From: Lachnoclostridium sp. UBA3262
GTDB lineage: Bacteria; Bacillota; Clostridia; Lachnospirales; Lachnospiraceae
Length of the DNA stretch: 51,793 bases
Direction of reading: 5' to 3'
Assembly (NCBI GenBank): GCA_002362575.1
Contig: DEUM01000041.1
Span: forward strand, 1 to 51,793
Positions 23,416 to 31,985 of the stretch are shown piece after piece. The notes beneath the pieces are model-generated. The model did no database searches. It had not been told where the DNA came from and saw only the letters and a program-made list of their open reading frames with translations. The position numbers and the translations under genes were made by a program. Each line of letters starts with the position of its first letter. Position 1 is the first letter of the stretch.

Positions 23416-24942
23416 TTATGCCTGAAATTGTCGTATTTTCTCCTGAAGCCTGATTTTTTTCTCATCTAAGAGCAGTTCTTTGTTATATTCATAAAATTTA
23501 TCACAGCCATGCTCTGAGACAAACCAGACGGCATTGGGATTCAAGGTAAGTCCGGTAACAAATAGTACCATTTCCTGTCTGCCGGCAAATACCTTTTCTA
23601 AAAAAAGAAAGGCGTTTGTCAGCGACTGGCGGGTGCGTCCAGCCAATTCGTCGTATTCGGATACAAGGCTGTCAAAGGCTTTTTTGACGTGTGAAAAAGC
23701 AGTGTCCGAATCCGGGGCGTGTAGAGGGGAAAGGCTGTTGGCATAGGAGGAAAGCTGTTCAAGGGCGTTTAATAAAACGCTTTCTCGTTCCTCTGTCAGT
23801 TGTCCGGCGGCTTTTTCCGTGACAATTGTTTTTTGCAGCCGTTCCTTTTCTTCATAAAGCAGCTCGTCCGCGCGTTTATCTGAGGTGGCAAGCGCTCCCT
23901 TCCAACGGCTGAGTGCCTCAAATATTTGTGTTATTATTTCATCCGTTTTGTGAGATGTGGCAAACATTTCATTTAGCTTTCCGAGAAAGAGTCCGATTAC
24001 ACTGAGTGCCTCGTCAAATGGGGCTTCTTTTAGACGTTCGAGTATATCCGGGCAGCTTGAACCCTGTAAAATTTCCACAACGTCATAGGTGTGACTGTAT
24101 TTTTTAAACAGCTCGTAGTAGCTGCTAAAATCCCTTGCAATTTCCTCATGCTGGAGGTATTGGTGAATTGTTGGGGTGGTTATAGGCAGCGACTGCTTTT
24201 CGTAAGCATCAATCAGCCGGGACAAATCCTCCCAACCTCTGGCCGTCACAAAATCTTCGCCGTGAATGGTCGCATCGACTTGATAAAAATTTTCCTTTTT
24301 GATATCAAGGTATGTCAGGATGGCGGGGTTTACGCTGTGGGCGTAGGCATACTTTTTCCATGCTGTGAAATCTTCTGCAATGTCAATTCGTTTGAGGCGG
24401 TCCAGTGTCACTGTGTCAAAATCCCGGACAGATTTATTATATTCCGGAGGATTTCCGGCGACGACAATAAGCCAGCCCTCCGGTACACGGTGTGAGCCAA
24501 ATGTCTTGTACTGTAAAAATTGAAGCATGGTAGGGGCAAGTGTCTCGGAAACGCAGTTAATTTCATCCAGAAAGAGAATTCCTTCTGTTAGATGCGTCTC
24601 GTTCATTTTATCATAAATAGAAGCAATAATCTCACTCATTGTATATTCCGTCACAGAAACGGTCTGCCCCCGATATGTCTTTTCCCGGATGACAGGAAGA
24701 CCGACTGCACTCTGCCTCGTGTGGTGGGTAATCGTATAAGATACAAGGGCGATGTGCTCCTTGGCGGCAATCTGTTCCATAATAGCAGTTTTTCCGATGC
24801 CAGGAGGTCCCATTAGAAGAACCGGTCGCTGCTTTTCGATAGGAATCTCGTATTGGCCCTGTTCATTTTTTGAAAGATATACATGCAGGGTGTTGATAAT
24901 TTCCTGCTTTGCTTCCTGAATTGTCATTGTATAGCTGCTCAT
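23416..24942 (-). CDS. MoxR-type AAA+ ATPase
   Basis: 508-aa cytosolic AAA+ protein. Walker A GPPGIGKT is at residues 45-52 and Walker B LFLDEIN at 123-129. A sensor-1-like WLIVVAGNPPEYN follows, and LDRLKRIDI contains the arginine-finger region, as in MoxR/RavA-type ATPases. The ~250 C-terminal residues are helical and unassigned. MoxR ATPases usually work with VWA-domain proteins as chaperone-like assembly or disassembly machines, and the upstream gene encodes such a partner. The ATG has GGAGA eight bases upstream. It is last in the operon and followed by a terminator. The specific target is unknown. Confidence 0.85.
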   Translation of the reverse strand: MSSYTMTIQEAKQEIINTLHVYLSKNEQGQYEIPIEKQRPVLLMGPPGIGKTAIMEQIAAKEHIALVSYTITHHTRQSAVGLPVIREKTYRGQTVSVTEYTMSEIIASIYDKMNETHLTEGILFLDEINCVSETLAPTMLQFLQYKTFGSHRVPEGWLIVVAGNPPEYNKSVRDFDTVTLDRLKRIDIAEDFTAWKKYAYAHSVNPAILTYLDIKKENFYQVDATIHGEDFVTARGWEDLSRLIDAYEKQSLPITTPTIHQYLQHEEIARDFSSYYELFKKYSHTYDVVEILQGSSCPDILERLKEAPFDEALSVIGLFLGKLNEMFATSHKTDEIITQIFEALSRWKGALATSDKRADELLYEEKERLQKTIVTEKAAGQLTEERESVLLNALEQLSSYANSLSPLHAPDSDTAFSHVKKAFDSLVSEYDELAGRTRQSLTNAFLFLEKVFAGRQEMVLFVTGLTLNPNAVWFVSEHGCDKFYEYNKELLLDEKKIRLQEKIRQFQA

Positions 24943-25013
24943 GCGTCATTCTCCATTCTGAAGCCGATCGCTTCAACTTATATTAATCTCCATTTCGGAG
25001 CGTCACACTATGC

Positions 25014-26339
25014 CTATTCATCTGCCAGAGATTCCTCAATACGCAGCCGGATAGCCCATGAAGGCACATGCTCGTAGGAGGGGAGTATTCTGGAAGGGGA
25101 ATCTTCCTTGAGAAAATCTGCCAGCAAAAAGGCGGTAGGATAATCCGGGGGATGTTCCGGATAGGTGCCATATCCGTCAGTAAGAATCATAAGTCCCTGT
25201 AGTCGGGAAAGCGTTCCTTTCTTCTGCTGTTCGGAAATATAGCGGAATACACAGCGGTAATCTGTGCCGCCAAAGCCCTTTACCGTAAAGCTGTCTGCCA
25301 TGGAAGCGAGCTTTGCCATATCGGTAATACATATGTCATCCTGTATTATGGTGTCAAATTGAAGCAGATGAATTCGTATATGGCGGAAAAAACGTTTGGA
25401 ATTTTTTAAAATTGCATACGTCTCACTCAGAAAGCGCCGAATTGGTTTTCCCTGACAGGAGCCGGACGTATCGACAGCGATGACCAGTTCCTGTATTTTC
25501 TTTTCTTCTTTATATTCCAGCGGCTCTAGGAGGGGGATGTTCCGATACAAATCTATGCCGAGTGTATAGTAGGACAAATCAAATTCCTCGTCGTTTATTT
25601 GCATCTCCTCGCGCCATGCCGCAAAGCGCCTGAGAAAATAATCGTATCGGTATTCATCCGGCTTGTTTATCCGGAGGCTCTGAAGCAGTGTGCCGGCATT
25701 TGTCCCTGCTCTGCGTTCAAACGTTTCCATATTTGTTTTCGTCTTATCGCTGATTTCCTGCCATTTCGATTTGTTTTTCTGTTGTTGTTCGCGATTGTCG
25801 GAGGAACCTTTTTTCGGCCAGTATTCATGCGTGTCAATGTGAAAATCCTGCTCCATAAGGAGTCCGTTTTCTTTATAGAAAACACTGTCCTCTAATATGT
25901 GGTAAAGTCTGCCGGGCGTGTATAATGTCACTTTATCTTCCAGATACTGATAAGTACGTTCCCGTATCGGAGACTGCATTTTCCGTATGCACGGATAAGG
26001 GAGGGAATCCAGAATGAATTCGACGCAGATATCACAACACAAATCCCAAAGACCGGATTTATCCTTGCCGGGCAGATACAGATGGGAAAAAATGCAGTGA
26101 AGCAGATTGTGAAAATAAGCCCGGTTTATAAGAATGGGGTTTTCCTCGAAAGAGGACAGCAGATACCGGGGCTGAAAATACAATTTTTCACCATCCGTAG
26201 CGCTAGAGGAAACAAGAGGGCTTATTTCATAGGTAAGCCCGGCCAACGCCACATCCAGATAACGCATGGAGAGATATAGCTCGTTTCGCGCGGTAGATAA
26301 TATTTCATTCCCGAGCTGAGTCAATGATGAGTTTTCCAT
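25014..26339 (-). CDS. VWA-like protein with DUF2201-type putative metallopeptidase domain
   Basis: 441-aa partner of the MoxR-type ATPase. The C-terminal VWA-like domain starts at LVIAVDTSGS with the MIDAS D-x-S-x-S at 290-294, and a later GGTDYR supplies the MIDAS Thr/Asp region. The N-terminal domain resembles the DUF2201 metallopeptidase-like domain. Its motif reads HNLLHCIFSH (residues 77-86): the three histidines of HExxHxxxxH are kept but the Glu is Asn. A charged, Lys/Gln-rich linker lies at about 176-205. The ATG follows AAAGGAGGG. It sits 50 bp after the LRR gene and 71 bp before the ATPase gene. Its function is probably to deliver or sense a client for the ATPase; this is inference. 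Confidence 0.8.
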   Translation of the reverse strand: MENSSLTQLGNEILSTARNELYLSMRYLDVALAGLTYEISPLVSSSATDGEKLYFQPRYLLSSFEENPILINRAYFHNLLHCIFSHLYLPGKDKSGLWDLCCDICVEFILDSLPYPCIRKMQSPIRERTYQYLEDKVTLYTPGRLYHILEDSVFYKENGLLMEQDFHIDTHEYWPKKGSSDNREQQQKNKSKWQEISDKTKTNMETFERRAGTNAGTLLQSLRINKPDEYRYDYFLRRFAAWREEMQINDEEFDLSYYTLGIDLYRNIPLLEPLEYKEEKKIQELVIAVDTSGSCQGKPIRRFLSETYAILKNSKRFFRHIRIHLLQFDTIIQDDICITDMAKLASMADSFTVKGFGGTDYRCVFRYISEQQKKGTLSRLQGLMILTDGYGTYPEHPPDYPTAFLLADFLKEDSPSRILPSYEHVPSWAIRLRIEESLADE

Positions 26340-26389
26340 AGGCTGTTACCCTCCTTTCACGTAAGCTAAGCATTATTTTTTATCAAAAA

Positions 26390-27190
26390 TTATAACTGAA
26401 ATCGTTCCGACGCAGAATGTGTCCCGCCAAGACGGTTCTCAAAATCCAGTAGGAAGCTGATTAGTTCCGGCTGACCAAGGAAAGAGGCAATGTTTTTTGC
26501 CAGGGACAGCAGCTCTGTTCGTTTTTCCGTCTTTTCCAGAAAATGCCGCAAGCTGTCCATATCATGCTCCGTCATATACCATGTCAGAAGTTTTTCCGTG
26601 TGCTCCTCCCAGTACGCCCGGTAGGAATGGGCGGCCTCCGGCGTTAAGCCGTAGGGAAAGCGGAGACGGTATGACAGAATCCGCGCCAGCACAGAGATGT
26701 CCTCGCTGACACAGGCACGGTTCCACAGGCTGTCATAGCGGGGATAGTCAATCCTTGCGTTATAGAAGCACTGCTGATACAGATATCCGGCGCCATATCC
26801 GACTTCACTGAAAATGCGGGCCGGTTCATTGGCGATATATTCATATTCATAATGCGGAAACAGAAGAACAGCCATGTCGTCTTCCCCATATGAAACGGTA
26901 ACAGTAATTTCTTGATTCATATCGTAAAGGATATCCTTCAGGCAGGTACAGTCGCCGTCTCCGTGCTGCAGAAAAATGTGTGACACGTTGTGACAATTTT
27001 TGAAAGAGCCGTCCTCAATCTCAATTCCTCCATGTGGAAGATAAACCGTTTCCAACGCCCGGCAGTTATAGAACGCATGTTTTCCGATACGAACTGTCCC
27101 TTCCGGAATATGGATTTCTTTCATTTCGCGGTTTTCTGCATAGGCGTAATCTCCGATTTCCAGATGTGGCGGATGTTTTCTGTCAGCCAT
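26390..27190 (-). CDS. BspA-type leucine-rich repeat protein
   Basis: 266-aa cytosolic protein without a signal peptide. Residues ~8-80 hold two to three LRR_5/BspA-type repeats (EIHIPEGTVRIGKHAFYNC, then LETVYLPHGGIEIEDGSFKNC). The rest is a helical domain with no family I recognise, containing many aromatic and charged residues and ankyrin-like helical pairs near the C-terminus (LAKNIASFLGQPELISFLLD). The ATG at 27190 has GGAGG seven bases upstream; an upstream in-frame ATG is not supported. It is first of three genes with the VWA and MoxR-type genes, and could supply recognition for that pair, but this rests on context only. Confidence 0.78.
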   Translation of the reverse strand: MADRKHPPHLEIGDYAYAENREMKEIHIPEGTVRIGKHAFYNCRALETVYLPHGGIEIEDGSFKNCHNVSHIFLQHGDGDCTCLKDILYDMNQEITVTVSYGEDDMAVLLFPHYEYEYIANEPARIFSEVGYGAGYLYQQCFYNARIDYPRYDSLWNRACVSEDISVLARILSYRLRFPYGLTPEAAHSYRAYWEEHTEKLLTWYMTEHDMDSLRHFLEKTEKRTELLSLAKNIASFLGQPELISFLLDFENRLGGTHSASERFQL

Positions 27191-27253
27191 GTTTCCTCCA
27201 TTTCTGTCTATGCCATAGGGCAAATATAAAATAATGTACATATTTTGAGCACA

Positions 27254-27282
27254 ATGATACCACCGTATAGACTTTTTTTCAA
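27254..27282 (-). promoter_or_regulatory. Promoter of the LRR-VWA-MoxR operon
   Basis: On the minus strand TTGAAA (27282-27277), 17-bp spacer, TATCAT (27259-27254). It is interleaved with the plus-strand promoter of the zinc-ribbon gene. Confidence 0.65.
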
Positions 27283-27296
27283 GAAAATGATATACT
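27268..27296 (+). promoter_or_regulatory. Promoter of the zinc-ribbon/RSH operon
   Basis: TAGACT (27268-27273, weak -35), 17-bp spacer, TATACT (27291-27296). It overlaps the divergent minus-strand promoter, so one bound regulator could affect both. Confidence 0.5.
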
Positions 27297-27330
27297 ATTT
27301 TTATATGTGCAAAGGAAAGGAGAGGAAGGT

Positions 27331-27684
27331 ATGTTTTGCGTAAACTGTGGAAATGAAGTAAAAGAGGACGACAAATTTTGTAAGAATTGCGGAGCGCAGG
27401 TACAGCCGAATCAGGCGGCTTCTATGACTTTTACCCAAAATCGGCAGAAAAGGCATAAAAATAAGACCGGGCTTCTCATTGGAACGATTATAGCAGCGGG
27501 TGCGGTGCTTTTGATTGTACTATTTGTTTTAACTACCGTCTACCGGAATAAGGCAAATGAGACACTGGATAAACGGAACCAAAGATATGAAAATTCATAT
27601 ACACCGGGTGCGGATGGGGATTATAGGTATCACAGAAATTATGGAGACCATTTTATGGGGAATGGCGCCCATTCGTGTTTTTAG
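27331..27684 (+). CDS. Zinc-ribbon single-pass membrane protein
   Basis: 117-aa protein. An N-terminal zinc ribbon has cysteines at residues 3, 6, 17 and 20 (CVNC and CKNC), a basic linker (RQKRHKNK) and one TM helix at about 50-70. The C-terminus outside is short, Tyr/Asn/Gly-rich and hydrophilic. Zinc ribbon inside and tail outside is the usual arrangement for such proteins. The function is unknown. The ATG follows AGGAGAGGAAGG. The RelA/SpoT-domain gene is 59 bp downstream on the same strand; a small GCTAAC/GTTAGC hairpin lies between them without a T-run. Confidence 0.8.
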   Translation: MFCVNCGNEVKEDDKFCKNCGAQVQPNQAASMTFTQNRQKRHKNKTGLLIGTIIAAGAVLLIVLFVLTTVYRNKANETLDKRNQRYENSYTPGADGDYRYHRNYGDHFMGNGAHSCF

Positions 27685-27743
27685 GCTAACATCGTTAGCT
27701 TGGCCTAACGGCAGATACTATAAAAAATGCAAGGGAGCGGGCA

Positions 27744-29534
27744 ATGAAATATAATGTAGAAGAAATCAGGGAACGGATCCATATCGGGCAGTTAGAAGGA
27801 ATTGGTGAGCGGCTGGAGGAGGATATCGCAGGAATTCTTAACCGTGCAGGTGTTTATTTCCGCATTTTCAACCGTGCCAAAACACCATCCTCCATTGTGT
27901 GGAAGCTGGAAAAGGGCAGATATGGGTTTGGAGAAAATGAAAAGAAATTGCAGGATTTGGTCGGGCTGCGGGTAGTCGTCTACTATAATGATGATATGGA
28001 GATTGTCCGGACGATTCTGGAAGAAACCTTCTGCCGTGAGGGGGAATGGTCGGAGACGCATATTACGGAGGAGGAGTTTAAGGCATCTAAGCTAAATGGT
28101 GTATTTCGGATTCCGGATGAGTACCAGCGTATTTACAATGGGGATTTAAGCTGTGTGCCGGCAGACATGACCTTTGAGGTTCAATTGCGCACGATATCGT
28201 TTGAGGGATGGCATGAGATTGAACATGATATGCGTTATAAATCGCCGCATGGAGAGGATTTTTGGAGAAATAATGAAGACTTATCCCGTACACTGAATTG
28301 TATATTGGCAAATCTTGAGTTGTGCGACTGGTCAACGGTCAGCGTATTTAATCAGTTAGCCGACTACCATTTTGAGGCGGGCAATTGGGAAATGATGATG
28401 AAAGGGAAATTCCGCCTTCGCTTTTCCATGCAGCCGCTGTCGCCGGAGCTGGTAGCATTTTTAGATGAAAATCCATGCGTAGCAAAGTGCCTGTACCGAT
28501 GTTCTAGAGATGAGGTTATTTTTGCCCTGCTCCGGGATGGGCAGCATGAAAGGATTACGTATGACCTTGTCGTCAAGGTGGCAAATGATACGATAGCAAC
28601 TTATGAGAAAAAGCTTCAGCGGCGTCTTGCAAAATTGTGCAATGAGGTAATGAGGGAAGGACGAGTCATGCGCACGGAGAAACTGGAGTTGAATCCGCTC
28701 GACTGCTCTCCGGCATTTCAATTAAATGTAGTACTGTCACATAATTCAGAGATGAATGTGGAGGATGAGTTTATGGCAGCTGTTCAGATGATTGGCGGCT
28801 GGGCACAGAGCCGGTTTCATAACGTTGCCAATGATATACCACTGGAGCCGGTAGATTATGAGCTGCATGTGGCGGGCTATAATTTAAAAATTCTCGGCAA
28901 TGTGTCGCTGGGGTTCTATAAACTGGACTTAGACTATATTGACATGACAAGGAAGGGCGTCGTCTGGCGCACTACAGTCAGTTTGGAGCGGAGTGAGAGA
29001 GTGTGGATGAAGGTAAACTGCGACTACTGCCATCCACCGGACAGACTGGTACGGGATGATTTTGTTAAGCCGCGTTTTGTGGATGAAATATTCCGGAAAA
29101 TTGGGTATGAGGATGTCATCCCAATGTCTTTGAAGGCGACAAAGGTAAAAAACATGAAGGAAATGGGAGAACTCAGTGAGTTTATTGCCAATCCGAGCCG
29201 TAACCTGCCTGTTATTCTGGCTGTTGAGGAGGAAGATGAGGAGCGCCAGATAAATATTACGCGTCTGGCAGAGACCGTAGGCACATATGCACATGTGTTT
29301 CTAGTGGATAAAAAGGTAATTCCTGTCATGGTGGAAACCTCCGACTATACAAAGGAAGAACTGATGGGGGCGGTATGGGTAACATTTCGTGACGGTGAGG
29401 ATAAGTTCTTTACGCGGGAAATGATTGCCAATAGCCGGTTTGATTTTAACAAATATGCTTTTGACAGAGGTAATGTATACGAGAAGGCGTTCCGGCATAA
29501 ACTGGTCCGTCTGATTAAGGAAAAGAATTGCTGA
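27744..29534 (+). CDS. RelA/SpoT-domain protein with long unassigned C-terminus
   Basis: 596-aa protein. Residues ~38-170 form a RelA/SpoT nucleotidyltransferase-type domain. DLVGLRVVV (71-79) carries the D and R of the metal site. FEVQLRT (144-150) is the ExQxR motif, and WHEIEHDMRYK (156-166) follows. There is no HD hydrolase, TGS or ACT domain, so it is not a housekeeping Rel. The usual NGY(R/Q)SxH substrate loop reads NGVFRIP (118-124), lacking the guanine-stacking Tyr. About 420 further residues are unassigned; near the end PVILAVEEEDEERQI and VIPVMVET hint at an alpha/beta domain. It may make (p)ppGpp-like molecules, modify another substrate, or be inactive. SD AGGGAGCGG precedes the ATG. 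Confidence 0.78.
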   Translation: MKYNVEEIRERIHIGQLEGIGERLEEDIAGILNRAGVYFRIFNRAKTPSSIVWKLEKGRYGFGENEKKLQDLVGLRVVVYYNDDMEIVRTILEETFCREGEWSETHITEEEFKASKLNGVFRIPDEYQRIYNGDLSCVPADMTFEVQLRTISFEGWHEIEHDMRYKSPHGEDFWRNNEDLSRTLNCILANLELCDWSTVSVFNQLADYHFEAGNWEMMMKGKFRLRFSMQPLSPELVAFLDENPCVAKCLYRCSRDEVIFALLRDGQHERITYDLVVKVANDTIATYEKKLQRRLAKLCNEVMREGRVMRTEKLELNPLDCSPAFQLNVVLSHNSEMNVEDEFMAAVQMIGGWAQSRFHNVANDIPLEPVDYELHVAGYNLKILGNVSLGFYKLDLDYIDMTRKGVVWRTTVSLERSERVWMKVNCDYCHPPDRLVRDDFVKPRFVDEIFRKIGYEDVIPMSLKATKVKNMKEMGELSEFIANPSRNLPVILAVEEEDEERQINITRLAETVGTYAHVFLVDKKVIPVMVETSDYTKEELMGAVWVTFRDGEDKFFTREMIANSRFDFNKYAFDRGNVYEKAFRHKLVRLIKEKNC

Positions 29535-29573
29535 GAATAAAGTTTCGAAAATGTTTTATATATCATGATTTGA

Positions 29574-29602
29574 TTGACAGTTTGACAAAAAAAGATTATT
29601 AT
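29574..29602 (+). promoter_or_regulatory. Strong sigma-A promoter of the secreted lysine-rich gene
   Basis: Perfect TTGACA (29574-29579), 17-bp spacer, TATTAT (29597-29602), about 90 bp upstream of the start at 29692. Confidence 0.75.
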
Positions 29603-29691
29603 AAAAGTGTCGTAATTTTTCATAAAAGTTTTAGGAAAAAATTCGGATGTTAAAATCCGGAAAAAAATTAAAAAGGAGATATGAAAAGAAG

Positions 29692-31062
29692 ATGAAAAAA
29701 GCATGTAAAACACTTATTATGTTTTTTGCCTTAACGTGTGGACTGTTCCTGTATACAGGTACCGCTAAGGCAGCAACAACACTTGTCCCGACACAGATGG
29801 TGAATGGAAGCGAAAATGTAGCGGCAAGGAAATATACGTTAGCAGTTCCAGTGAGAGGGACGAGCAGCGTTTATCCTATTCAGATATCAACACCGGGAGA
29901 GTTATTTATTCGCATTAATTCTTCTAATATCGCGAATACTGTTAAGGTTGCTCTTTGGAAAGATGCAAACAGGAATTATCCGGCGGCAAGTACATGGAAT
30001 TCCAATTTTACAGCCGAGCCGGGAGAAGTAAAGACGGACTCAATGCCGGTTAGCACAGCAGGGACATATTATTTAGAAGTAAAATATGATTGGTATGGGG
30101 AAGCTGCGGGGACTATAAATGTTTCTCCTTATATGGTATCCAGTGCAGACCGTACTATGGCAGCAAACACATGGTCAGCGTTTGCTCCGGAATATAATAG
30201 CAGAAAAACTTATGCAAGAGTGAATGTTACAGGAAACGGTTACATCGGTATTGCACAGCAGAATTCAGGTGCGAAAAATGTGACAGTTGCTCTTTGCAAC
30301 GGAAGTAAAAATGAGATTGTTTCCAGATCACTTTCTGCAAATAAGACCTATTATTACCCGGTAAAGAAAGGGACTTATTATCTCAGAACAGAAGGAACAT
30401 ATGATGATATTACAAAAATCAGATATTCTCTGAGAGGCGATTTTACAGCGACTCAGGGCAGGATGACTACCGTTTCGATTATGGACAGTTCTACTTTTGA
30501 TGTAAGATTTAAGGCAGAAAAAACAGGTCTTCTGAATCTGAGACAGTATAATTCTACTAGTTTTTTTGTTACATTATTAAACAGTAAAAAAAGCCCGCTT
30601 TCTAATTCTGATTTCAACTGGGGACGGACAACAAGCTTTGCCGTTCAGAAGGGGAAGACCTACTATTTCCGGATTAACGCTTCTAACGGCAATGACGACA
30701 GGACATTCTCTTATAGTATATCCGGTGCCAAGACGGCAAAGAATACATCAAAGAAAAAGGCAACGAAGCTGAAGAAGGGTAAGAAGAAATCCTTCGTAAT
30801 TGTTCCTGGCGATAAGAAGTGGCACTACTTTAAGTTTAAACTGCCAAAGAGAAAAATTCCTAAAATATATGTTACATCGATAGGAAGTGGTAAATATGAG
30901 TGTCAGATTCTGAAGGTTAAAGGAACGCTGACCGGTACGATGGATTCCAACGTGAGAACAACCAAATATACTACATTCCTAAAAATGAAAAAAGGAACAC
31001 ATTACTTTAGAATTAGGGCAACTAAGAAGTCCAGTGCTAAGATTACCATCAAGTGGAAATAA
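29692..31062 (+). CDS. Secreted lysine-rich beta-sandwich protein
   Basis: 456-aa exported protein of unknown function. The signal peptide ends near residue 27 (GTAKA). The body is built from several Ser/Thr/Tyr-rich beta-domains of about 90-110 residues, with recurring tails such as AGTYYLEVKYD, KGTYYLRTEGTYDD and KGKTYYFRINAS. These resemble bacterial pre-peptidase C-terminal-type sandwiches. The last ~100 residues are very basic (KKKATKLKKGKKKSF) and end with KGTHYFRIRATK. No catalytic motif is seen. The ATG at 29692 is preferred because it starts the signal peptide. A closer ATG to the GGAG site opens only four codons (MKRR) and overlaps this start, and an ATG at 29647 is an alternative. 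Confidence 0.8.
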   Translation: MKKACKTLIMFFALTCGLFLYTGTAKAATTLVPTQMVNGSENVAARKYTLAVPVRGTSSVYPIQISTPGELFIRINSSNIANTVKVALWKDANRNYPAASTWNSNFTAEPGEVKTDSMPVSTAGTYYLEVKYDWYGEAAGTINVSPYMVSSADRTMAANTWSAFAPEYNSRKTYARVNVTGNGYIGIAQQNSGAKNVTVALCNGSKNEIVSRSLSANKTYYYPVKKGTYYLRTEGTYDDITKIRYSLRGDFTATQGRMTTVSIMDSSTFDVRFKAEKTGLLNLRQYNSTSFFVTLLNSKKSPLSNSDFNWGRTTSFAVQKGKTYYFRINASNGNDDRTFSYSISGAKTAKNTSKKKATKLKKGKKKSFVIVPGDKKWHYFKFKLPKRKIPKIYVTSIGSGKYECQILKVKGTLTGTMDSNVRTTKYTTFLKMKKGTHYFRIRATKKSSAKITIKWK

Positions 31063-31091
31063 TTAGTTGGTTTTAATGAGATAAAAAAGTT

Positions 31092-31167
31092 CGTCGCTAT
31101 AATCATGCAGACAAAAGGGATTTGCTTTGCAAATGAAAGGGTTCTGCTGATTATGGCGGCGTTTTTT
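31092..31167 (+). terminator. Long terminator hairpin after the secreted lysine-rich gene
   Basis: About 19 bp pair between 31092-31111 and 31143-31161 with one bulge. An apical ATTTGC-TTT-GCAAAT hairpin sits inside, and six T follow (31162-31167). It lies 30 bp past the stop. Confidence 0.7.
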
Positions 31168-31218
31168 ATAAGATTGGCAAAAGAAAATAACCGCCCCCAG
31201 CCACGGATGCGGTTATAA
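31105..31218 (+). other. Candidate remnant of a type I toxin-like small ORF
   Basis: A 37-codon frame with a short hydrophobic core (VLLIMAAFFIRLA) then KENNRPQPRMRL, whose 3' end lies in an 8-bp hairpin ATAACCGC/GCGGTTAT (31187-31216). A second hairpin, CCGT/ACGG, follows near 31242-31255. Holin-like type I toxins of Bacillota have a hydrophobic peptide plus such hairpins. The rest of this 360-bp gap (to 31424) is A+T-rich with no other gene seen. The identification is weak, and the frame lacks a clear ribosome binding site. Confidence 0.3.
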
Positions 31219-31424
31219 GATAATATATCCAAAATAGGCGAGCCGTCTACGAACGGTAGCACTTTTATTGTTTTATATCTTTTTCAAAATATATTATATA
31301 TCATCTGTATGGATTTTTCAATCAAAATTTTTTGTTCCATTTTCCTCATAAAAATAGTGGTATTGGCACACCCTTTGTGCTAAAATAAATACGAAATAAA
31401 AATGAAATAAAGGAAGTGTTTGTA

Positions 31425-31985
31425 ATGAAGACTGGAATTTTTTATCACAAAAGAACAGGGCAGCCTGTACAAATCATTGCACGCGCACAGACAAAGCCTA
31501 CCTTTCAGGAGGTAATCTGCTATCAGGAGCTCACAAAGCCGTATGACCATTTTGTTATGGAAAGAAGGCAATTCTTTGCGGAGTATGTCAAAGATTTTGA
31601 GGAGCTTTCGCTGGCAAACCGGAAACAGTTGGAGAAACGGGAAGATTTGCCCGACAAACGTCCGCTCATTTCCAAAGGAGAAGTGGCAGAGGAATCCACG
31701 GAAAAGAAGGAGTCGGAGAAGGAATCAGAGAGTGAATCAGAAAAGAAACCGGAGGAAAAGGATTCACGAATGAAGAAACTGATAGAGTTTTTTGACGCAC
31801 CGACCTATCAGGAGAAAATAAAGCTGTTCGAAAATATGAGAAATGAGTTGGACGATTACATGCTGAATAATATCGCAGTCGGCATGGACTTATCCATTGA
31901 GAACGGACAGGATGGGTACCGGCTGATTATGTCGGAATTATTGATACGGAATAAATACGAAGGTGAGCGGGGAGACAGATATTGA
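31425..31985 (+). CDS. DUF1653-like protein with acidic linker
   Basis: 186-aa cytosolic protein. Residues ~4-58 resemble DUF1653 (GIFYHKRTGQPVQIIARAQ, VICYQELTKPYDHFVMERRQFF), a small beta-domain of unknown role found in many Clostridia. A highly charged Glu/Lys/Ser linker covers about 80-115. The C-terminal ~70 residues are helical (KLIEFFDAPTYQEKIKLFENM) and unassigned. The ATG at 31425 follows AAAGGAAG with nine bases between. Its stop overlaps the TTG start of truA by four bases, so the two are translationally coupled. Confidence 0.75.
   Translation: MKTGIFYHKRTGQPVQIIARAQTKPTFQEVICYQELTKPYDHFVMERRQFFAEYVKDFEELSLANRKQLEKREDLPDKRPLISKGEVAEESTEKKESEKESESESEKKPEEKDSRMKKLIEFFDAPTYQEKIKLFENMRNELDDYMLNNIAVGMDLSIENGQDGYRLIMSELLIRNKYEGERGDRY

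Noticed and set aside
31190..31260. Purine- or preQ1-type riboswitch in the gap before the DUF1653-like gene
   Set aside because: A GTCTAC motif and hairpins caught the eye, but the conserved junctions of those classes are missing and the distance to the next gene is long.
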